Source: GCA-003244245 sp050699955
Lineage (GTDB): Bacteria > Actinomycetota > Actinomycetes > Mycobacteriales > Pseudonocardiaceae
Direction of reading: 5' to 3'
Assembly: GCA_050699955.1 (NCBI GenBank)
Contig: JBOHGD010000017.1
Span: 17,258-81,257 of the forward strand
Length of the DNA: 64,000 nucleotides
The notes beneath the pieces were generated by a model. That model saw only the letters and a program-made list of their open reading frames with translations. It had not been told where the DNA came from and did no database searches. This document shows positions 51,979 through 60,857 of this stretch, piece after piece. Within the stretch, counting starts at the first letter, position 1, and every line of letters starts with the position of its first letter. A program made the translations under genes and the position numbers.

Positions 51979-52350
51979 CCCACTGTTCAGTGAGATCGGT
52001 GTTCTGATCGACCCTGCCGGTCGCTAGGCCGCGCCAAAAGGGGATTCTGGTGCGCCCAGCGGTAGATTGATCTATCGGCGAACCCGATCGGAACCGGTCG
52101 CCACACACGAGAATCTCAGGGCAGGGGTTCGACCTACCTGACGGGGATACCGCTAGTCGCTGAGAAACAACCGCTTGGCGCACTCCTCCAGTTCGCCTCC
52201 CTGCTTGTCGCAGCTGGGAGCGCGCGGATCGGCCAGGGTGCAGATTGCCTACGAGCAGGTGCGAGCCATCATGCAGGAGCATGATCGACGAAGCCGGGAA
52301 CCGGAGCTGGCGCGGACATACGGGTGGCGGCTGGGTGCGCCTGGGTGCGG
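51979..52350. other. Gene-poor interval
   Basis: 372 bp. A short rightward frame (about 52240-52350, AIMQEHDRRSREPELARTYG) looks like a gene scrap without start. No terminator or RNA seen. It was probably part of the same rearrangement as the ABC fragment. Confidence 0.35.
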
Positions 52351-52722
52351 TTAGTCGCTGTCGCGCTCCGGTCCGCTGATCTCGGTGAGCAGGGTGGTTA
52401 TCTGTGCCATACCAGTGGCCATCGTGCTGAAACCGCGCCGCATCTCCTGGCGCAGCTCGCCCATGTCCTGGCGCAGCTCGCCCATGTCTTGGCGCATCTC
52501 GACGATCGTCCGGCCCTGCTCCAGCTGCGTCTCCCGCAAGGCGTTGAGGCCCTGGGTGTGGGCGCGCAGCTCGGCGCGAACCTCTGAGACGTCACGGTCG
52601 GCCCCGCCGGCCAGCACCCGGGCCGCAGCCGCGTCTGACATAGCGAGCGTGACCTGCGCGCGAAGCTCCGCCACCTCGTCCTCAAGACGGGCGAACCGGG
52701 CCTCAGCATCGTCATCCGGCAC
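52351..52722 (-). CDS. Coiled-coil protein with heptad repeats
   Basis: 123 residues from GTG 52722. Long helix with RLEDEVAELRAQVTLAM and two exact seven-residue units RQDMGEL followed by RQEM, encoded by 21-bp DNA repeats. No membrane segment. Scaffold or regulator; upstream of nothing obvious, 90 bp after the ABC permease gene. Confidence 0.65.
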   Translation of the reverse strand: MPDDDAEARFARLEDEVAELRAQVTLAMSDAAAARVLAGGADRDVSEVRAELRAHTQGLNALRETQLEQGRTIVEMRQDMGELRQDMGELRQEMRRGFSTMATGMAQITTLLTEISGPERDSD

Positions 52723-52811
52723 AGGAGTGATCCTATCCGGTCGTGCCCACCCCGGACCTGGGGACTCCAGGTCCGTCCGGTAGGTGTCACGAGCCGCCCC
52801 GTGGCCAGGGA

Positions 52812-53651
52812 TCAGGTGACATCCCTGCGGGCCACCAGGATCCCGGCCAGCAGGGCGAACCCGGCCGCGTAACAACACAACACCACGGTGGCCTGAGTGC
52901 CGCCGACCACGGCGGCCACGCCGGGTGTGCCGCGGCTACCCGGACCGCTCAGTGCGGCCACCAGGGACCCGGCGTTGACGCCGGGCAACGCCCGTAGCAC
53001 CGGGTCGAGGAAGTCCAGCAGCGCGGCGGCGCCCCGGATCAGGTTCTCGATCACCAGCGCCCACACCAGCCCGAGCCCGACGGCAAGTGCGGTGTTCCGG
53101 AACACGATCCCGGCCAGCGCGCCGAGCAGCCCCCACATACCCAGGATCAACCAGCCGGTGGCGAGTCCGCGGGCGAGCGCGGCGACCGGAGGGAACTGCC
53201 CGGGGGCCGCTTCGGCCGCGGCGATCAGGCTGCTGGTGCCCGCGCTGAGCGCGAAGCTCGCCATCCCGAGCGCGAGTACCACCACGGTCAGCGCGCCGAG
53301 CATGCCGCCCAGCACGGTGGTGCGGCGCGGACCCTGGATGAGCAGCGTCTTGAGGGTGCCGTAGCCGTACTCCCCTCCGGTCATCAGCGCACCGAGGATC
53401 AGGATCAGCGCCCCGCCGAACAGCGGGTAGCCGCCGAGCACGTTGGGCACCAGATTCGCCGGAAGCACCTCGGCGAGCAGCTGTGCCGGAGCTTGCGAAC
53501 CGCCCGGACCGGTGGGTGACCCGGTGCGGTAGCTCAGATAAGGGAACAAGTAGGCGAAGGTGAGGTTCAACGCCAGCCAGATGCCGATGATGATCCAGGT
53601 AGCTGGGCGCTTGCTCAGCTTGCGCAGCTCGGCGGACAGTACGTCGATCAT
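52812..53651 (-). CDS. ABC-2-type transporter permease
   Basis: 279 residues, six transmembrane helices (TWIIIGIWLALNLTFAYL first; LFGGALILILGALMTGGEYGYGTLKTLL is the typical ABC-2 segment). Pairs with the upstream ATPase, whose gene it overlaps by four bases. Export of an unknown drug, peptide or polysaccharide; the ATPase is broken, so the transporter is likely inactive in this strain. Confidence 0.85.
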   Translation of the reverse strand: MIDVLSAELRKLSKRPATWIIIGIWLALNLTFAYLFPYLSYRTGSPTGPGGSQAPAQLLAEVLPANLVPNVLGGYPLFGGALILILGALMTGGEYGYGTLKTLLIQGPRRTTVLGGMLGALTVVVLALGMASFALSAGTSSLIAAAEAAPGQFPPVAALARGLATGWLILGMWGLLGALAGIVFRNTALAVGLGLVWALVIENLIRGAAALLDFLDPVLRALPGVNAGSLVAALSGPGSRGTPGVAAVVGGTQATVVLCCYAAGFALLAGILVARRDVT

Positions 53652-54455
53652 CCCGTCGGCTCCTCGTGGTCGGTCCCGTGGTCGGTCCCGTGGTCGGTCA
53701 TTGCCAGGAACACCTCTTCGAGGCTGCGCTCCTCCGTGCGTAGCTCGCTGACCTGCACCCCCGCCAGCACCAGCTCCCGGTTCAGCCGCGCGGCCTCGTC
53801 CGGCCCGGCAGCGCACCTCAGCTGGTCGCCATGTCGTTGCACCCGGTGCTGGCCGAGTAGCTCGACCGCCAGCCGGCCTGCGTGGTCCACCGGCTGGGCG
53901 GTCAGTAGGAGCGACCTCCCGCCGCGCAGTTCGTCCACGGTGCTCTGGGCGATCAGCCGGCCGCGGGAGATCACCCCGACCCGGTCGCAGACCTGCTGCA
54001 CCTCGGCGAGTAGGTGACTGGACAGCAGCACGCTGCGTGACCCGGTGCCCAGCTGCCGGATCAGCCTGCGCATGTCGGCCATCCCGGCCGGGTCCAGGCC
54101 GTTGGTCGGCTCGTCGAGTATGAGTAGCTCGGGATCCTTGAGCAGGGCGGCGGCGACGCCGAGGCGTTGCTTCATGCCCAGCGAGTAGGTGGCGAACCGG
54201 TCCCCGGCCCGCCCGGCGAGGTCCACAGCGGACAATGCGCTGTCGATCCGGTGTTCGGGAGCACGGGCGTAGCGGGCCAGTACCCGCAGGTTGTCCCGCC
54301 CGGAGAGGTACGGGTAGAACGCCGGGGTCTCGACCATCGCCCCGATCCGGGCCAACCCACGCGGGTCGCCGGGCGGGTGACCGAGCACGCTGGCCGTGCC
54401 TGCGCTCGGGCGGATCAGCCCGAGCAGCATCCGCAGCGTGGTGGTCTTCCCGGTC
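53648..54455 (-). pseudogene. ABC transporter ATPase, 5' end removed by element insertion
   Basis: From Walker A (GKTTTLRMLLGLIRP) onward complete: YSLGMKQRLGVAAALL signature, LLILDEPTNGLDP Walker B, SHLLAEV H-loop, and a C-terminal repeat DHGTDHGTDH. Upstream of GKTTT the sequence becomes element DNA, leaving GPVTGKT instead of the family GxxGxGKT, so the P-loop and N-terminal ~35 residues are gone. The remaining N-terminus of this gene should lie beyond the element's other end. Confidence 0.82.
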
Positions 54456-54470
54456 ACTGGTCCAGGGCAC
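54440..54470. mobile_element. Attachment-site junction of the integrative element
   Basis: Chromosomal ABC coding sequence ends at about TTCCCGGT (54447-54454) and element sequence starts. It is 50-60 bp upstream of the integrase start, the normal place of an attL for a serine integrase. The exact core cannot be set without the right end. Confidence 0.6.
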
Positions 54471-54515
54471 TGCCGGTACTCTGGGTGGCGGGACCTGGCG
54501 GACAGGAGCATGGTC

Positions 54516-56042
54516 ATGAGGGTTGATGTTGATTATTGCCGGATCTCGGCGGATAAGACGGGTGCGGCGGCTGGGGTGGATTCTCAGCATCGGGAGAATG
54601 CCGATTTTGCGGCCGAGATCGGCGTGTCGTTGGCCGGGACGTATGTGGATAATGACCTGTCGGCGTTTAGTGGGGTGGAACGTCCGGAGTATCAGCGGAT
54701 GCTGTCCGATATTGCGGTTGGCCGGGTCGGGAGTGTGACGGTGTGGCATGCGAACCGGTTGCACCGCAGCTCTGATGAGGTGAACGCTTTTGTCCGGCTT
54801 GCCCGCCGTCATGGTGTGTTGTTGTATTCGGTGAGTAAGGGTGAGGCGTACAATCTGGAGAAGGCGTCGGGCCGTAAACAGCTTCGGGATGATACGTCAG
54901 AGGCGGAGTATGAGAGTGAGCATCGGGGGGAGCGTGTGGCGCTGGCACGCAAACGGCAGGCCCGCAGGGGTGATTATGGGGGTGGGGTCCGCCCGTATGG
55001 GTGGGGGGTGAATACTGGCCGGGTCCGGTCGGTGTGTGTCAATCCTGGTGCTGCTGCGATGGAACGGGTGTATGAGCAGGTGCCGGTGTTGGACATGACC
55101 CGCCATAACGAGGCAGAGGCGACGGAGATCCGGCACTGGGCCTCGGAGTTGCTGTCGGGGGTGTCGATCGCGCACCTGCTTCGTGATCTAGCCCAGCGGG
55201 GCGTTCGCACTGTCGCGATGACCGATGGGCGGGAGGTGCGGCGTAACGGCAGGCGGGTGGAGCATCGTGGGTGGAACTCCAAGACGATCATGCAGATTCT
55301 GACGACTCCCCGGACGTCGGGGCATGTGGTGTATCGGGGTGAGATCGTGACGCGGAATGCCTATCAGGAGATCTTGCCCGATGATACCCGGCAAGCGCTG
55401 ATCACCTTATTCTCTGATCCGATACGGAAGACCTCGCCGGGGAATACGCCGAAGTGGCTGGGCTCGTTGATCTATGAGTGCGGGGCGTGCCGGGATGGTG
55501 CGGTCATGAGTGTGCGGAAGAATTCGCAGGGGCAGTTTGTGTACAGGTGTCGGGTCAAAGGGCATTGTTCGTGGCTGGCCGAGCGTGTGGACACCTACGT
55601 GGAAAACGTCCTGGTTGGGTTGCTGGCGCGTTTGGATGCGGCCGACCTGGTCGGGGGGCAGAGGGTGGATGTGGATGTGGTCGCGTTGCGGGATGAGCTG
55701 ATTGTGCTGGATAAGCGCAAGCAGGAGGCCGCGCAGTGTTTCACGCTGGGCAGGATCGACCGGGTGCAGATGGAAACGATCAGCGCCACCGCAGCGCAGC
55801 GTATCAGCGAGATACGCGCCCAGTTGGCCAGCGTGAGTGAGGAAAACCCGCTGAGTGAGTTCACCATGACCGATAACGCTGCGCGGACCTGGGAAAGCCT
55901 CAGCCTGGGCCGCCGTCGGGAGATACTCCGGCGTATGCTCACGGTGACGTTGCCCCCGCTGGGGCGGGGACACCGGTTCCACCGTGACCTTATCCAGATC
56001 GAAAAAAGAAAACCGGCACCGTCACCGACCGAAGCCGCATAA
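54516..56042 (+). CDS. Large serine integrase
   Basis: 508 residues. Resolvase domain: DYCRISADKTG with the nucleophile Ser at about residue 10, GVDSQHREN, and TVWHANRLHRSSDE. Recombinase domain (WNSKTIMQILTTPRTSGHVVY), zinc ribbon (CGACRDG ... CRVKGHC) and a coiled-coil motif follow. ATG 54516 has GGAG seven bases upstream; ATG 54510 is too close. Carries out attP x attB integration without host factors. Confidence 0.94.
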   Translation: MRVDVDYCRISADKTGAAAGVDSQHRENADFAAEIGVSLAGTYVDNDLSAFSGVERPEYQRMLSDIAVGRVGSVTVWHANRLHRSSDEVNAFVRLARRHGVLLYSVSKGEAYNLEKASGRKQLRDDTSEAEYESEHRGERVALARKRQARRGDYGGGVRPYGWGVNTGRVRSVCVNPGAAAMERVYEQVPVLDMTRHNEAEATEIRHWASELLSGVSIAHLLRDLAQRGVRTVAMTDGREVRRNGRRVEHRGWNSKTIMQILTTPRTSGHVVYRGEIVTRNAYQEILPDDTRQALITLFSDPIRKTSPGNTPKWLGSLIYECGACRDGAVMSVRKNSQGQFVYRCRVKGHCSWLAERVDTYVENVLVGLLARLDAADLVGGQRVDVDVVALRDELIVLDKRKQEAAQCFTLGRIDRVQMETISATAAQRISEIRAQLASVSEENPLSEFTMTDNAARTWESLSLGRRREILRRMLTVTLPPLGRGHRFHRDLIQIEKRKPAPSPTEAA

Positions 56043-56063
56043 CAGGCCCCCACCGTACATACT

Positions 56064-56108
56064 GCAACGACCGCCCCGTCCCCTGTCTGGGGGCGAGGCG
56101 GTCGTTGT
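56064..56108 (+). terminator. Rho-independent-type terminator of the integrase gene
   Basis: AACGACCGCC and GGCGGTCGTT make a 10-bp outer stem with an inner CCCC/GGGG arm, followed by GTTTCTGTT. 20 bp after the integrase stop; may act in both directions. Confidence 0.75.
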
Positions 56109-56113
56109 TTCTG

Positions 56114-56308
56114 TTATCGGTGGCGGTGCAGGATCATTCCGAGGAAATCCCGGTCGTCCTGGGTGAGTGGCCCCAATCTGGCCACCACTCGGTCAACCCA
56201 TTTCCGATCATCATCGGACAGATCATATTTCGGGTTCCGCTGCGCACGATCAGGCGAGGGCGGCGCGCTGTTCGTGCTTCGCGTGGTGTTCTTGTGTTGT
56301 GTCGTCAG
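56114..56308 (-). CDS. Small element protein, probable CTG start
   Basis: 64 residues; C-terminal NPKYDLSDDDRKWVDRVVARL, then GPLTQDDRDFLGMILHRHR, a fold seen at the end of many actinomycete element operons. The frame has no ATG/GTG/TTG upstream; a CTG at 56308 lies five bases after GGAGGG, while the ATG overlapping that site opens a 20-codon frame that stops early. The frame is good; the start is uncertain. Confidence 0.55.
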   Translation of the reverse strand: MTTQHKNTTRSTNSAPPSPDRAQRNPKYDLSDDDRKWVDRVVARLGPLTQDDRDFLGMILHRHR

Positions 56309-56400
56309 GCATCCCTCCTCTCCGTGTGCGTGAGTTGTGGTCCGGCCGAGGCAGTGGTGCCCGCCGGTCTCCCCTTCTCATTCTGGTTACGGAGTGTGAT

Positions 56401-56420
56401 CGTCCACGTCCACGTCCACG
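56401..56420. repeat. CGTCCA direct repeats next to TraB gene
   Basis: CGTCCA repeated three times plus CG, 57-76 bp beyond the translocase stop codon. TraB proteins act at a clt site made of short direct repeats near their gene, so this is a clt candidate. Nothing else is seen between 56309 and 56476. Confidence 0.4.
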
Positions 56421-56476
56421 ACGCGGATGTGGCTCTACACACGTAGGCGCGCGCGAGGCCGTGGACGGACGGACGG

Positions 56477-58402
56477 TCACCGTGGGTCACGACGCCCGGT
56501 GTGGCGGCCACGTCGCTGACGACGGCGCGGGGTGGCGGGCCGGGGTGGTGGTCGCCGGTCTGCGGGTCCGTCCGGTGTGAGGGCCCGCCAGGCTCCGCGT
56601 GCGGTCCGTACCGCCCGTCCGGCGCGGGCGTGTTCGCGGAGCCGGTAGTAGACCCAGCTGCGTCCTCTGCCGCAGGCGGTCATCAGATCCGCGATTGCTG
56701 CCCCGTCCGGTCCGGCCCGGCGCAGCGCCGCCCACAGCGCCGTTTCCGGTGTGTCCGGGCCTTCGGTACCGCTGGGGGTGTGATCGGCTGTCTCGGGCCG
56801 TTCTGGGGTGTCGTGTGGGGTCTGGTCGGGTCGGTCGGTGTGGGCGCGGGTGGTGGCGTGGTGAGTGACGTGCTGGTCGGTGATCAGGTAGCCGCGTGCC
56901 CGCTGTGGTGTGGTGTGTTCCGGTGCCGAGATCAGGAATGCACCGGGCTGGGTCAGCCCATGGGCCTGCCAGCCGGAGGTGAATGATCCTTGCCCGAGGA
57001 TCAGGTCGACGTCGCGGCGTTCCCGGACCCGCAGACAGATCCGGATATCCATTTGCGACCGGACCGCCCCGTGGCCCATCGCCTCCTGGGTCGGGCGTTG
57101 GGTGGCGGCGAGTAGATTGACCGCGACCGCGCGGCCACGCCGGGCGATCGAATCGGCGTGCTCGTGCGCCTCGGGGGGTAATTCCGCGTATTCATCAATG
57201 ATGATGATCAACGCGGGTGCTGTGGGTGCGGGCTCCCAGACCCGGACCCCGATAGTGGCCAGTAACGCGGCGCGCCGGTCCAATTCTGTCATGGCGTCGG
57301 CCATCAATCCTGTCGCTTGTTCGGGGGTGGTGGCCAAACGGTCCAGACAAGGCTGCCAGGGCCGCAGTTCCATACCTCCTTTCAAATCGATGCCCCAGAC
57401 CCGCACGTCCCCGCAGCCGACCAGATGCGCCAGGATCACATTGAGGATGCCGGATTTCCCGGAGCCGACCATGCCCCCGATCAACACATTGCGCCGTAGT
57501 AGCAACGTACCGACTGGGCTGGCGTCTTCGAACAATCCCAGCGGCAACGGCTGGGTTATCGAGGTGACCGACGTACCGGGCCAGCCAATGGGTTCGGCGT
57601 GCGGGTCGGTCTCGATGACCCGGACGACGCACCGGTCCGCGCGGTGCTCATCAGCAAACACCCGGACGCTTCCCGGCCGGATGCCGAATCCGGATTCGAT
57701 CGCGGGTATCTTGTCGATGACCTGCCCGGCGGTTTTCCCGCCACGCAGGATCACTCGCGCGGTGAAACCCCACGCATCCACCACCACCGAGGCAATCTGC
57801 GCCCCGGTCAATCCGATCGCCTCGGCAATATCGGGCCACGCCTCAAGGGTGCGTTCGACCCGCACCCGTGCCCGGCGCCGTCGATGCGCCCACCACGGAA
57901 CACCCAGAATCACCGTTCCCACCATCGCGATAGTGGGCAGGGGTGAGGTGGTGGGGCCGTGGGCAATGGCGGTCGACATCCAGCCTCCACCGACCGCGAT
58001 CAGCACAGCCGCATACCCACGCTCGACCGGCCGATCAATCCCACAGGCATGCCACAACCGGGCGAGCAACCCGGCCACGAGGTGACCCGCCCCGGATCTC
58101 CGCAATAACGAATGTGGAACACCCAGCGCCAGAGTGCATACGGTTGTTCCTGCCATGACCGGTGCCCACCATCCGGCGTGGTAGGCATGAATCCAGGCGG
58201 CCGTGAGAAACGCAGCAGCCGTGAGCAGGAACGGGACAAACGCCGAGCGGTGCCGAAACACCCACCGCCCGACCGCAGCGCACGCCAGGAGAAACAGCGG
58301 CTCGTCCGGTCCGAGGACCATCACCGCATAGCCGTCCTCGCCCCGGCGCCACGCACGGCGCGCCCGCCGCGACGACGACCGATACCGATCACGACCCACC
58401 AT
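56477..58402 (-). CDS. TraB/FtsK-SpoIIIE DNA translocase
   Basis: 641 residues. Three or four N-terminal transmembrane helices, then a RecA-like motor: Walker A IGGMVGSGKSGIL (near 305-317), Walker B LIIIIDEYAEL (near 398), and a sensor LLAATQRPTQEA. A C-terminal winged helix (about 560-620) probably binds DNA. Moves double-stranded DNA between mycelia in AICE conjugation. The ATG overlaps the previous stop (TAATG). Confidence 0.93.
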   Translation of the reverse strand: MVGRDRYRSSSRRARRAWRRGEDGYAVMVLGPDEPLFLLACAAVGRWVFRHRSAFVPFLLTAAAFLTAAWIHAYHAGWWAPVMAGTTVCTLALGVPHSLLRRSGAGHLVAGLLARLWHACGIDRPVERGYAAVLIAVGGGWMSTAIAHGPTTSPLPTIAMVGTVILGVPWWAHRRRRARVRVERTLEAWPDIAEAIGLTGAQIASVVVDAWGFTARVILRGGKTAGQVIDKIPAIESGFGIRPGSVRVFADEHRADRCVVRVIETDPHAEPIGWPGTSVTSITQPLPLGLFEDASPVGTLLLRRNVLIGGMVGSGKSGILNVILAHLVGCGDVRVWGIDLKGGMELRPWQPCLDRLATTPEQATGLMADAMTELDRRAALLATIGVRVWEPAPTAPALIIIIDEYAELPPEAHEHADSIARRGRAVAVNLLAATQRPTQEAMGHGAVRSQMDIRICLRVRERRDVDLILGQGSFTSGWQAHGLTQPGAFLISAPEHTTPQRARGYLITDQHVTHHATTRAHTDRPDQTPHDTPERPETADHTPSGTEGPDTPETALWAALRRAGPDGAAIADLMTACGRGRSWVYYRLREHARAGRAVRTARGAWRALTPDGPADRRPPPRPATPRRRQRRGRHTGRRDPR

Positions 58403-58746
58403 TACCACCACCCCCGTTGCTGCTCGGGGACCTGCACGCCGGATGAGTCGGCGACCTCGTCCCGCAAATAGTCAAGGGGGTCGGGCTCACCATCTTGTGC
58501 CGCGCCGAGGGTGGCCCGGATCGCCGCAAGCCGGTTCGCGGATTCAAGGCGGGTCTCCAGCAGAGCGGCGTATAGCCGGGCCACCTCGATGAGCAGATCC
58601 GCACTATCGGCCACCGTGTCCCACAGCGACAACCCACAATCCGGGCACGGCTGAACGTCGGCCAGGGCGCTCAGCCGGGCCGCTATCGACACTGTGTCCA
58701 GGCGCAGGTACGGACTGCGCGGTGTCGGGTCAGTCTGGTTTACCAA
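58402..58746 (-). CDS. Small protein upstream of TraB
   Basis: 114 residues with one CxxC (CPDCGLSLWDTV) and a long helix (LLIEVARLYAALLETRLESANRLAAI). TTG start at 58746 with an ideal GGAGGTGAT eight bases upstream. Coupled to traB. Unknown role, perhaps accessory to transfer. Confidence 0.7.
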   Translation of the reverse strand: MVNQTDPTPRSPYLRLDTVSIAARLSALADVQPCPDCGLSLWDTVADSADLLIEVARLYAALLETRLESANRLAAIRATLGAAQDGEPDPLDYLRDEVADSSGVQVPEQQRGWW

Positions 58747-58781
58747 ATGACATCACCTCCAAGAATCGGGAATACGGTCAT
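58740..58781 (-). CDS. 13-codon leader ORF
   Basis: AAAGGAGG then ATG at 58781; MTVFPILGGDVIW and stop TAA. Its coding sequence contains the ribosome-binding site of the following gene and its stop overlaps that gene's TTG start, so it may control translation there. Upstream sits the hairpin at 58799. Confidence 0.5.
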   Translation of the reverse strand: MTVFPILGGDVIW

Positions 58782-58798
58782 GTGCCTCCTTTCCCGCA

Positions 58799-58822
58799 CC
58801 CCGCGCGAACTGGCGCGCGGGG
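58799..58822. promoter_or_regulatory. 9-bp perfect hairpin before the leader ORF
   Basis: CCCCGCGCG-AACTGG-CGCGCGGGG. 17 bases upstream of the leader ATG on the minus strand. A possible attenuator or terminator; no T-run. Confidence 0.5.
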
Positions 58823-59065
58823 CACGGCCCTGCTACGGTCATCTCGTGATCCTTTCCCCGACCCGACACCGCCCACTGAAGACGGGCGACACGGGATGGT
58901 CGTCGTCGTTGATTCATCACCGGGTATGCGTCCGGCACAGTGACGCGCACCACAACACTGTGCGCAGCGTCTACTGAGCTGCGCGGATCACACGGATTCT
59001 GCGCAGCACAAATACTGCCCGCCTCTTGTGCGGGCATGACCATTCGTGTGTGACGTCGGGGTTAC

Positions 59066-59251
59066 TCACCTCCTTTTTCTGCCGCTGCGGGTGGCCTGCC
59101 GGGGGTGGCGCTGATCGCGCCGTTGCCGGGCCCGCGTGGCATTGTGACGCTGTCTTGTTGTGCGGCGGCGCCACCGGGCCCGTGCCATACATTTCTCGCA
59201 GATGACGGTTCCCTCACGGGGCAGCGCGCCGCAGGCACACCGCTTACCCAT
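59066..59251 (-). CDS. Small basic zinc-finger protein
   Basis: 61 residues. GKRCACGALPREGTVICEKC makes a CxC...CxxC zinc site; the rest is very basic (RARWRRRTTRQRHNATRARQ). Likely nucleic-acid-binding. Small proteins like this occur in actinomycete element operons. Weak ribosome-binding site. Confidence 0.55.
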   Translation of the reverse strand: MGKRCACGALPREGTVICEKCMARARWRRRTTRQRHNATRARQRRDQRHPRQATRSGRKRR

Positions 59252-59598
59252 CCGGAGATATCTCAGCGTCCATCAACTCCTCGTGTCGGCGTTTTCCTTC
59301 CTGCCCGGGGGGCAAAGTCGCGTGCACAGCACAACAGGCCCCGGGTACCATCCGTACCCGGGAACCCAGGTTCCCAACCGGGCCGCCCGTTCTCCATGCA
59401 CCGGGGTACACGGGCGGCCCGGCCGTCTTTCTCGACTCGATCTACATCGCTCCCTTGGTCGTAGGTCTGACCTGCTCGTCGTCGCTGTAATGCTCGTTGG
59501 GGACCGGCCGGTCACCGGGAGCCCGGGGCGGACACAGCCAGCGGCGGGGGAAACGCTGACCGCTCCTCACTCAACCGATGACCGGCCGGAGATTCACG
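59252..59598. other. Non-coding stretch with back-to-back dyads
   Basis: 347 bp. GGGTAC-CATCC-GTACCC (59343-59359) is joined directly to GGGAACC-CA-GGTTCCC (59360-59375). Possibly operator or origin/transfer DNA. Frames through it are palindrome-driven and unconvincing. Confidence 0.5.
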
Positions 59599-59618
59599 GG
59601 ACGGGGTATACCCCGTCC
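59599..59618. terminator. 20-bp perfect palindrome at the end of the small-gene operon
   Basis: GGACGGGGTATACCCCGTCC, five bases beyond the last stop codon of the leftward operon. As RNA an 8-bp stem with UAUA loop; terminator or operator. Confidence 0.6.
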
Positions 59619-59622
59619 AGCC

Positions 59623-59817
59623 TCACCATCGTGCGGGGCAGGTAAAGCATTGAACGTCCCTTCCCGTCACCAAGTAATGTTCCATCAATTCCTCCGCGGA
59701 AATGCCACCCAGCACCCATGTCAGCGTGTCTCTCACAGCTGTGTTGATCGCAGGGGGGTTGTCACCGGTTTCCGTGAAACGCTCTCTTACGGTCTTGATT
59801 TCCGCCTCGCCGCGCAC
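59623..59817 (-). CDS. Small element protein
   Basis: 64 residues, GTG start. IKTVRERFTETGDNPPAINTAVRD helix and a C-terminal CFTCPARW. Last gene of the leftward operon. Unrecognised. Confidence 0.5.
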   Translation of the reverse strand: MRGEAEIKTVRERFTETGDNPPAINTAVRDTLTWVLGGISAEELMEHYLVTGRDVQCFTCPARW

Positions 59818-59853
59818 TGTTTCACCCGATGCCTTCGTTGCTTTCCATTCCGG

Positions 59854-60141
59854 TCATTGTCCACCGCCCTGTGTTGGTGCCCGGTCGGGTCGGACGGGAG
59901 GGGGCATCTCACCGACCCGACCGGGGGTCGGGCGGTTACCGATCGACACGATCCGCACATCCTCCAGTGGGATTCCTTCCCGGAGGGCCACAATGGCCGC
60001 CGCTCGCCGTGTGTCGATGAGTTCTGTTCGCGGTAACGTCACGATGATCGACCGGTCGTGGTGCGGGCGCTGGTGGACCTTGAACCGGATACGCCGTTCC
60101 ACCAGCCCGTGTTGCGCGGCGCTCCTGCGTTTCCTGGTCAT
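59854..60141 (-). CDS. Small element protein with a decayed paralogue at 7370
   Basis: 95 residues from ATG 60141 (AAGGA eight bases upstream). Basic N-terminus; IIVTLPRTELIDTRRAAAIV, then EGIPLEDVRIVSIGNRPTPG, the block also found in remnant form at 7370-7525. Unknown function. Confidence 0.68.
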   Translation of the reverse strand: MTRKRRSAAQHGLVERRIRFKVHQRPHHDRSIIVTLPRTELIDTRRAAAIVALREGIPLEDVRIVSIGNRPTPGRVGEMPPPVRPDRAPTQGGGQ

Positions 60142-60152
60142 CACTGAATTCC

Positions 60153-60392
60153 TTAGTAGTACTGCGGCGTCGGGAAGACGGCAGGCGGCGGAGCGAAATC
60201 CTCGGACGGCTTACAAATGGGACACACCCTCACGCTCGGCGCTACCCCATACGTCGGGGTCCGGTCGGCAGGAAATTTCCGCCCGCACACCGTCACCAAC
60301 ACCTCAGGTGCCACGGCGGCAAGGTCAGCGAGCGCGTGCGCGCGGGAATCAGCCGGGTCGAACACCCACCGGACACCCTCGTCGGCGTTCAT
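60153..60392 (-). CDS. Small zinc-binding-like protein
   Basis: 79 residues. VTVCGRKFPADRTPTYG, then RVCPICKPSED: one Cys plus CxxC, a common plan in actinomycete accessory operons. ATG directly after the previous stop (TAGATG), GGGGGG-type site upstream. Confidence 0.65.
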   Translation of the reverse strand: MNADEGVRWVFDPADSRAHALADLAAVAPEVLVTVCGRKFPADRTPTYGVAPSVRVCPICKPSEDFAPPPAVFPTPQYY

Positions 60393-60857
60393 CTAGAATT
60401 GCCACCCCCCGGTTGTTAACCTCGGGTCGGGATACGGCGGATATCCCTGACGCTCACACAATTCCTCGTAACGTCGTCTCCCGTCCGGGGTGACCGTCAC
60501 CAGCCGCCTACCGAAGTCGGGGTCCGCCTCGCCGAGGGTGGCGAGTCCGACCTCCATCAGCATCCGGACGCCGTCCTCGACGTGGGACAGCAATTGCCGC
60601 TCGCGATCGTAAAAACCGTCCCCAACCTGAATGACATGAGAATCGGCGCGCCCATACACCTGCCGCAACGCGACAAAATCGGAAAGATCAGCATCGGTCA
60701 ACAACTCCCCTGCCCGCCACCCCTCCGATTCCACCGGGACCGATTCCACCAGGATCGATTCGGCCGGGACCGACTCGCCGGGCGCCGATTCCGCGCGCCG
60801 CACACTCAATGCACGCCACACCCGGCGCACCGGGCACCTCCACCTCAGACGACTCAT
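60393..60857 (-). CDS. Hypothetical element protein, winged-helix-like C-terminus
   Basis: 154 residues. Low-complexity ESVPAES/VESVPVES repeats near 30-45, then LLSHVEDGVRMLMEVGLATLGE and RLVTVTPDGRRRYEEL, reminiscent of a winged-helix wing. ATGA overlap with the gene upstream. Confidence 0.65.
   Translation of the reverse strand: MSRLRWRCPVRRVWRALSVRRAESAPGESVPAESILVESVPVESEGWRAGELLTDADLSDFVALRQVYGRADSHVIQVGDGFYDRERQLLSHVEDGVRMLMEVGLATLGEADPDFGRRLVTVTPDGRRRYEELCERQGYPPYPDPRLTTGGWQF

Noticed and set aside
58753..59043. 96-codon leftward frame in the element
   Set aside because: It crosses a hairpin and the leader-ORF region in another frame, lacks a ribosome-binding site and has biased composition.
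59273..59515. 80-codon leftward frame
   Set aside because: Its sequence is generated by the two adjacent palindromes; no supported start.
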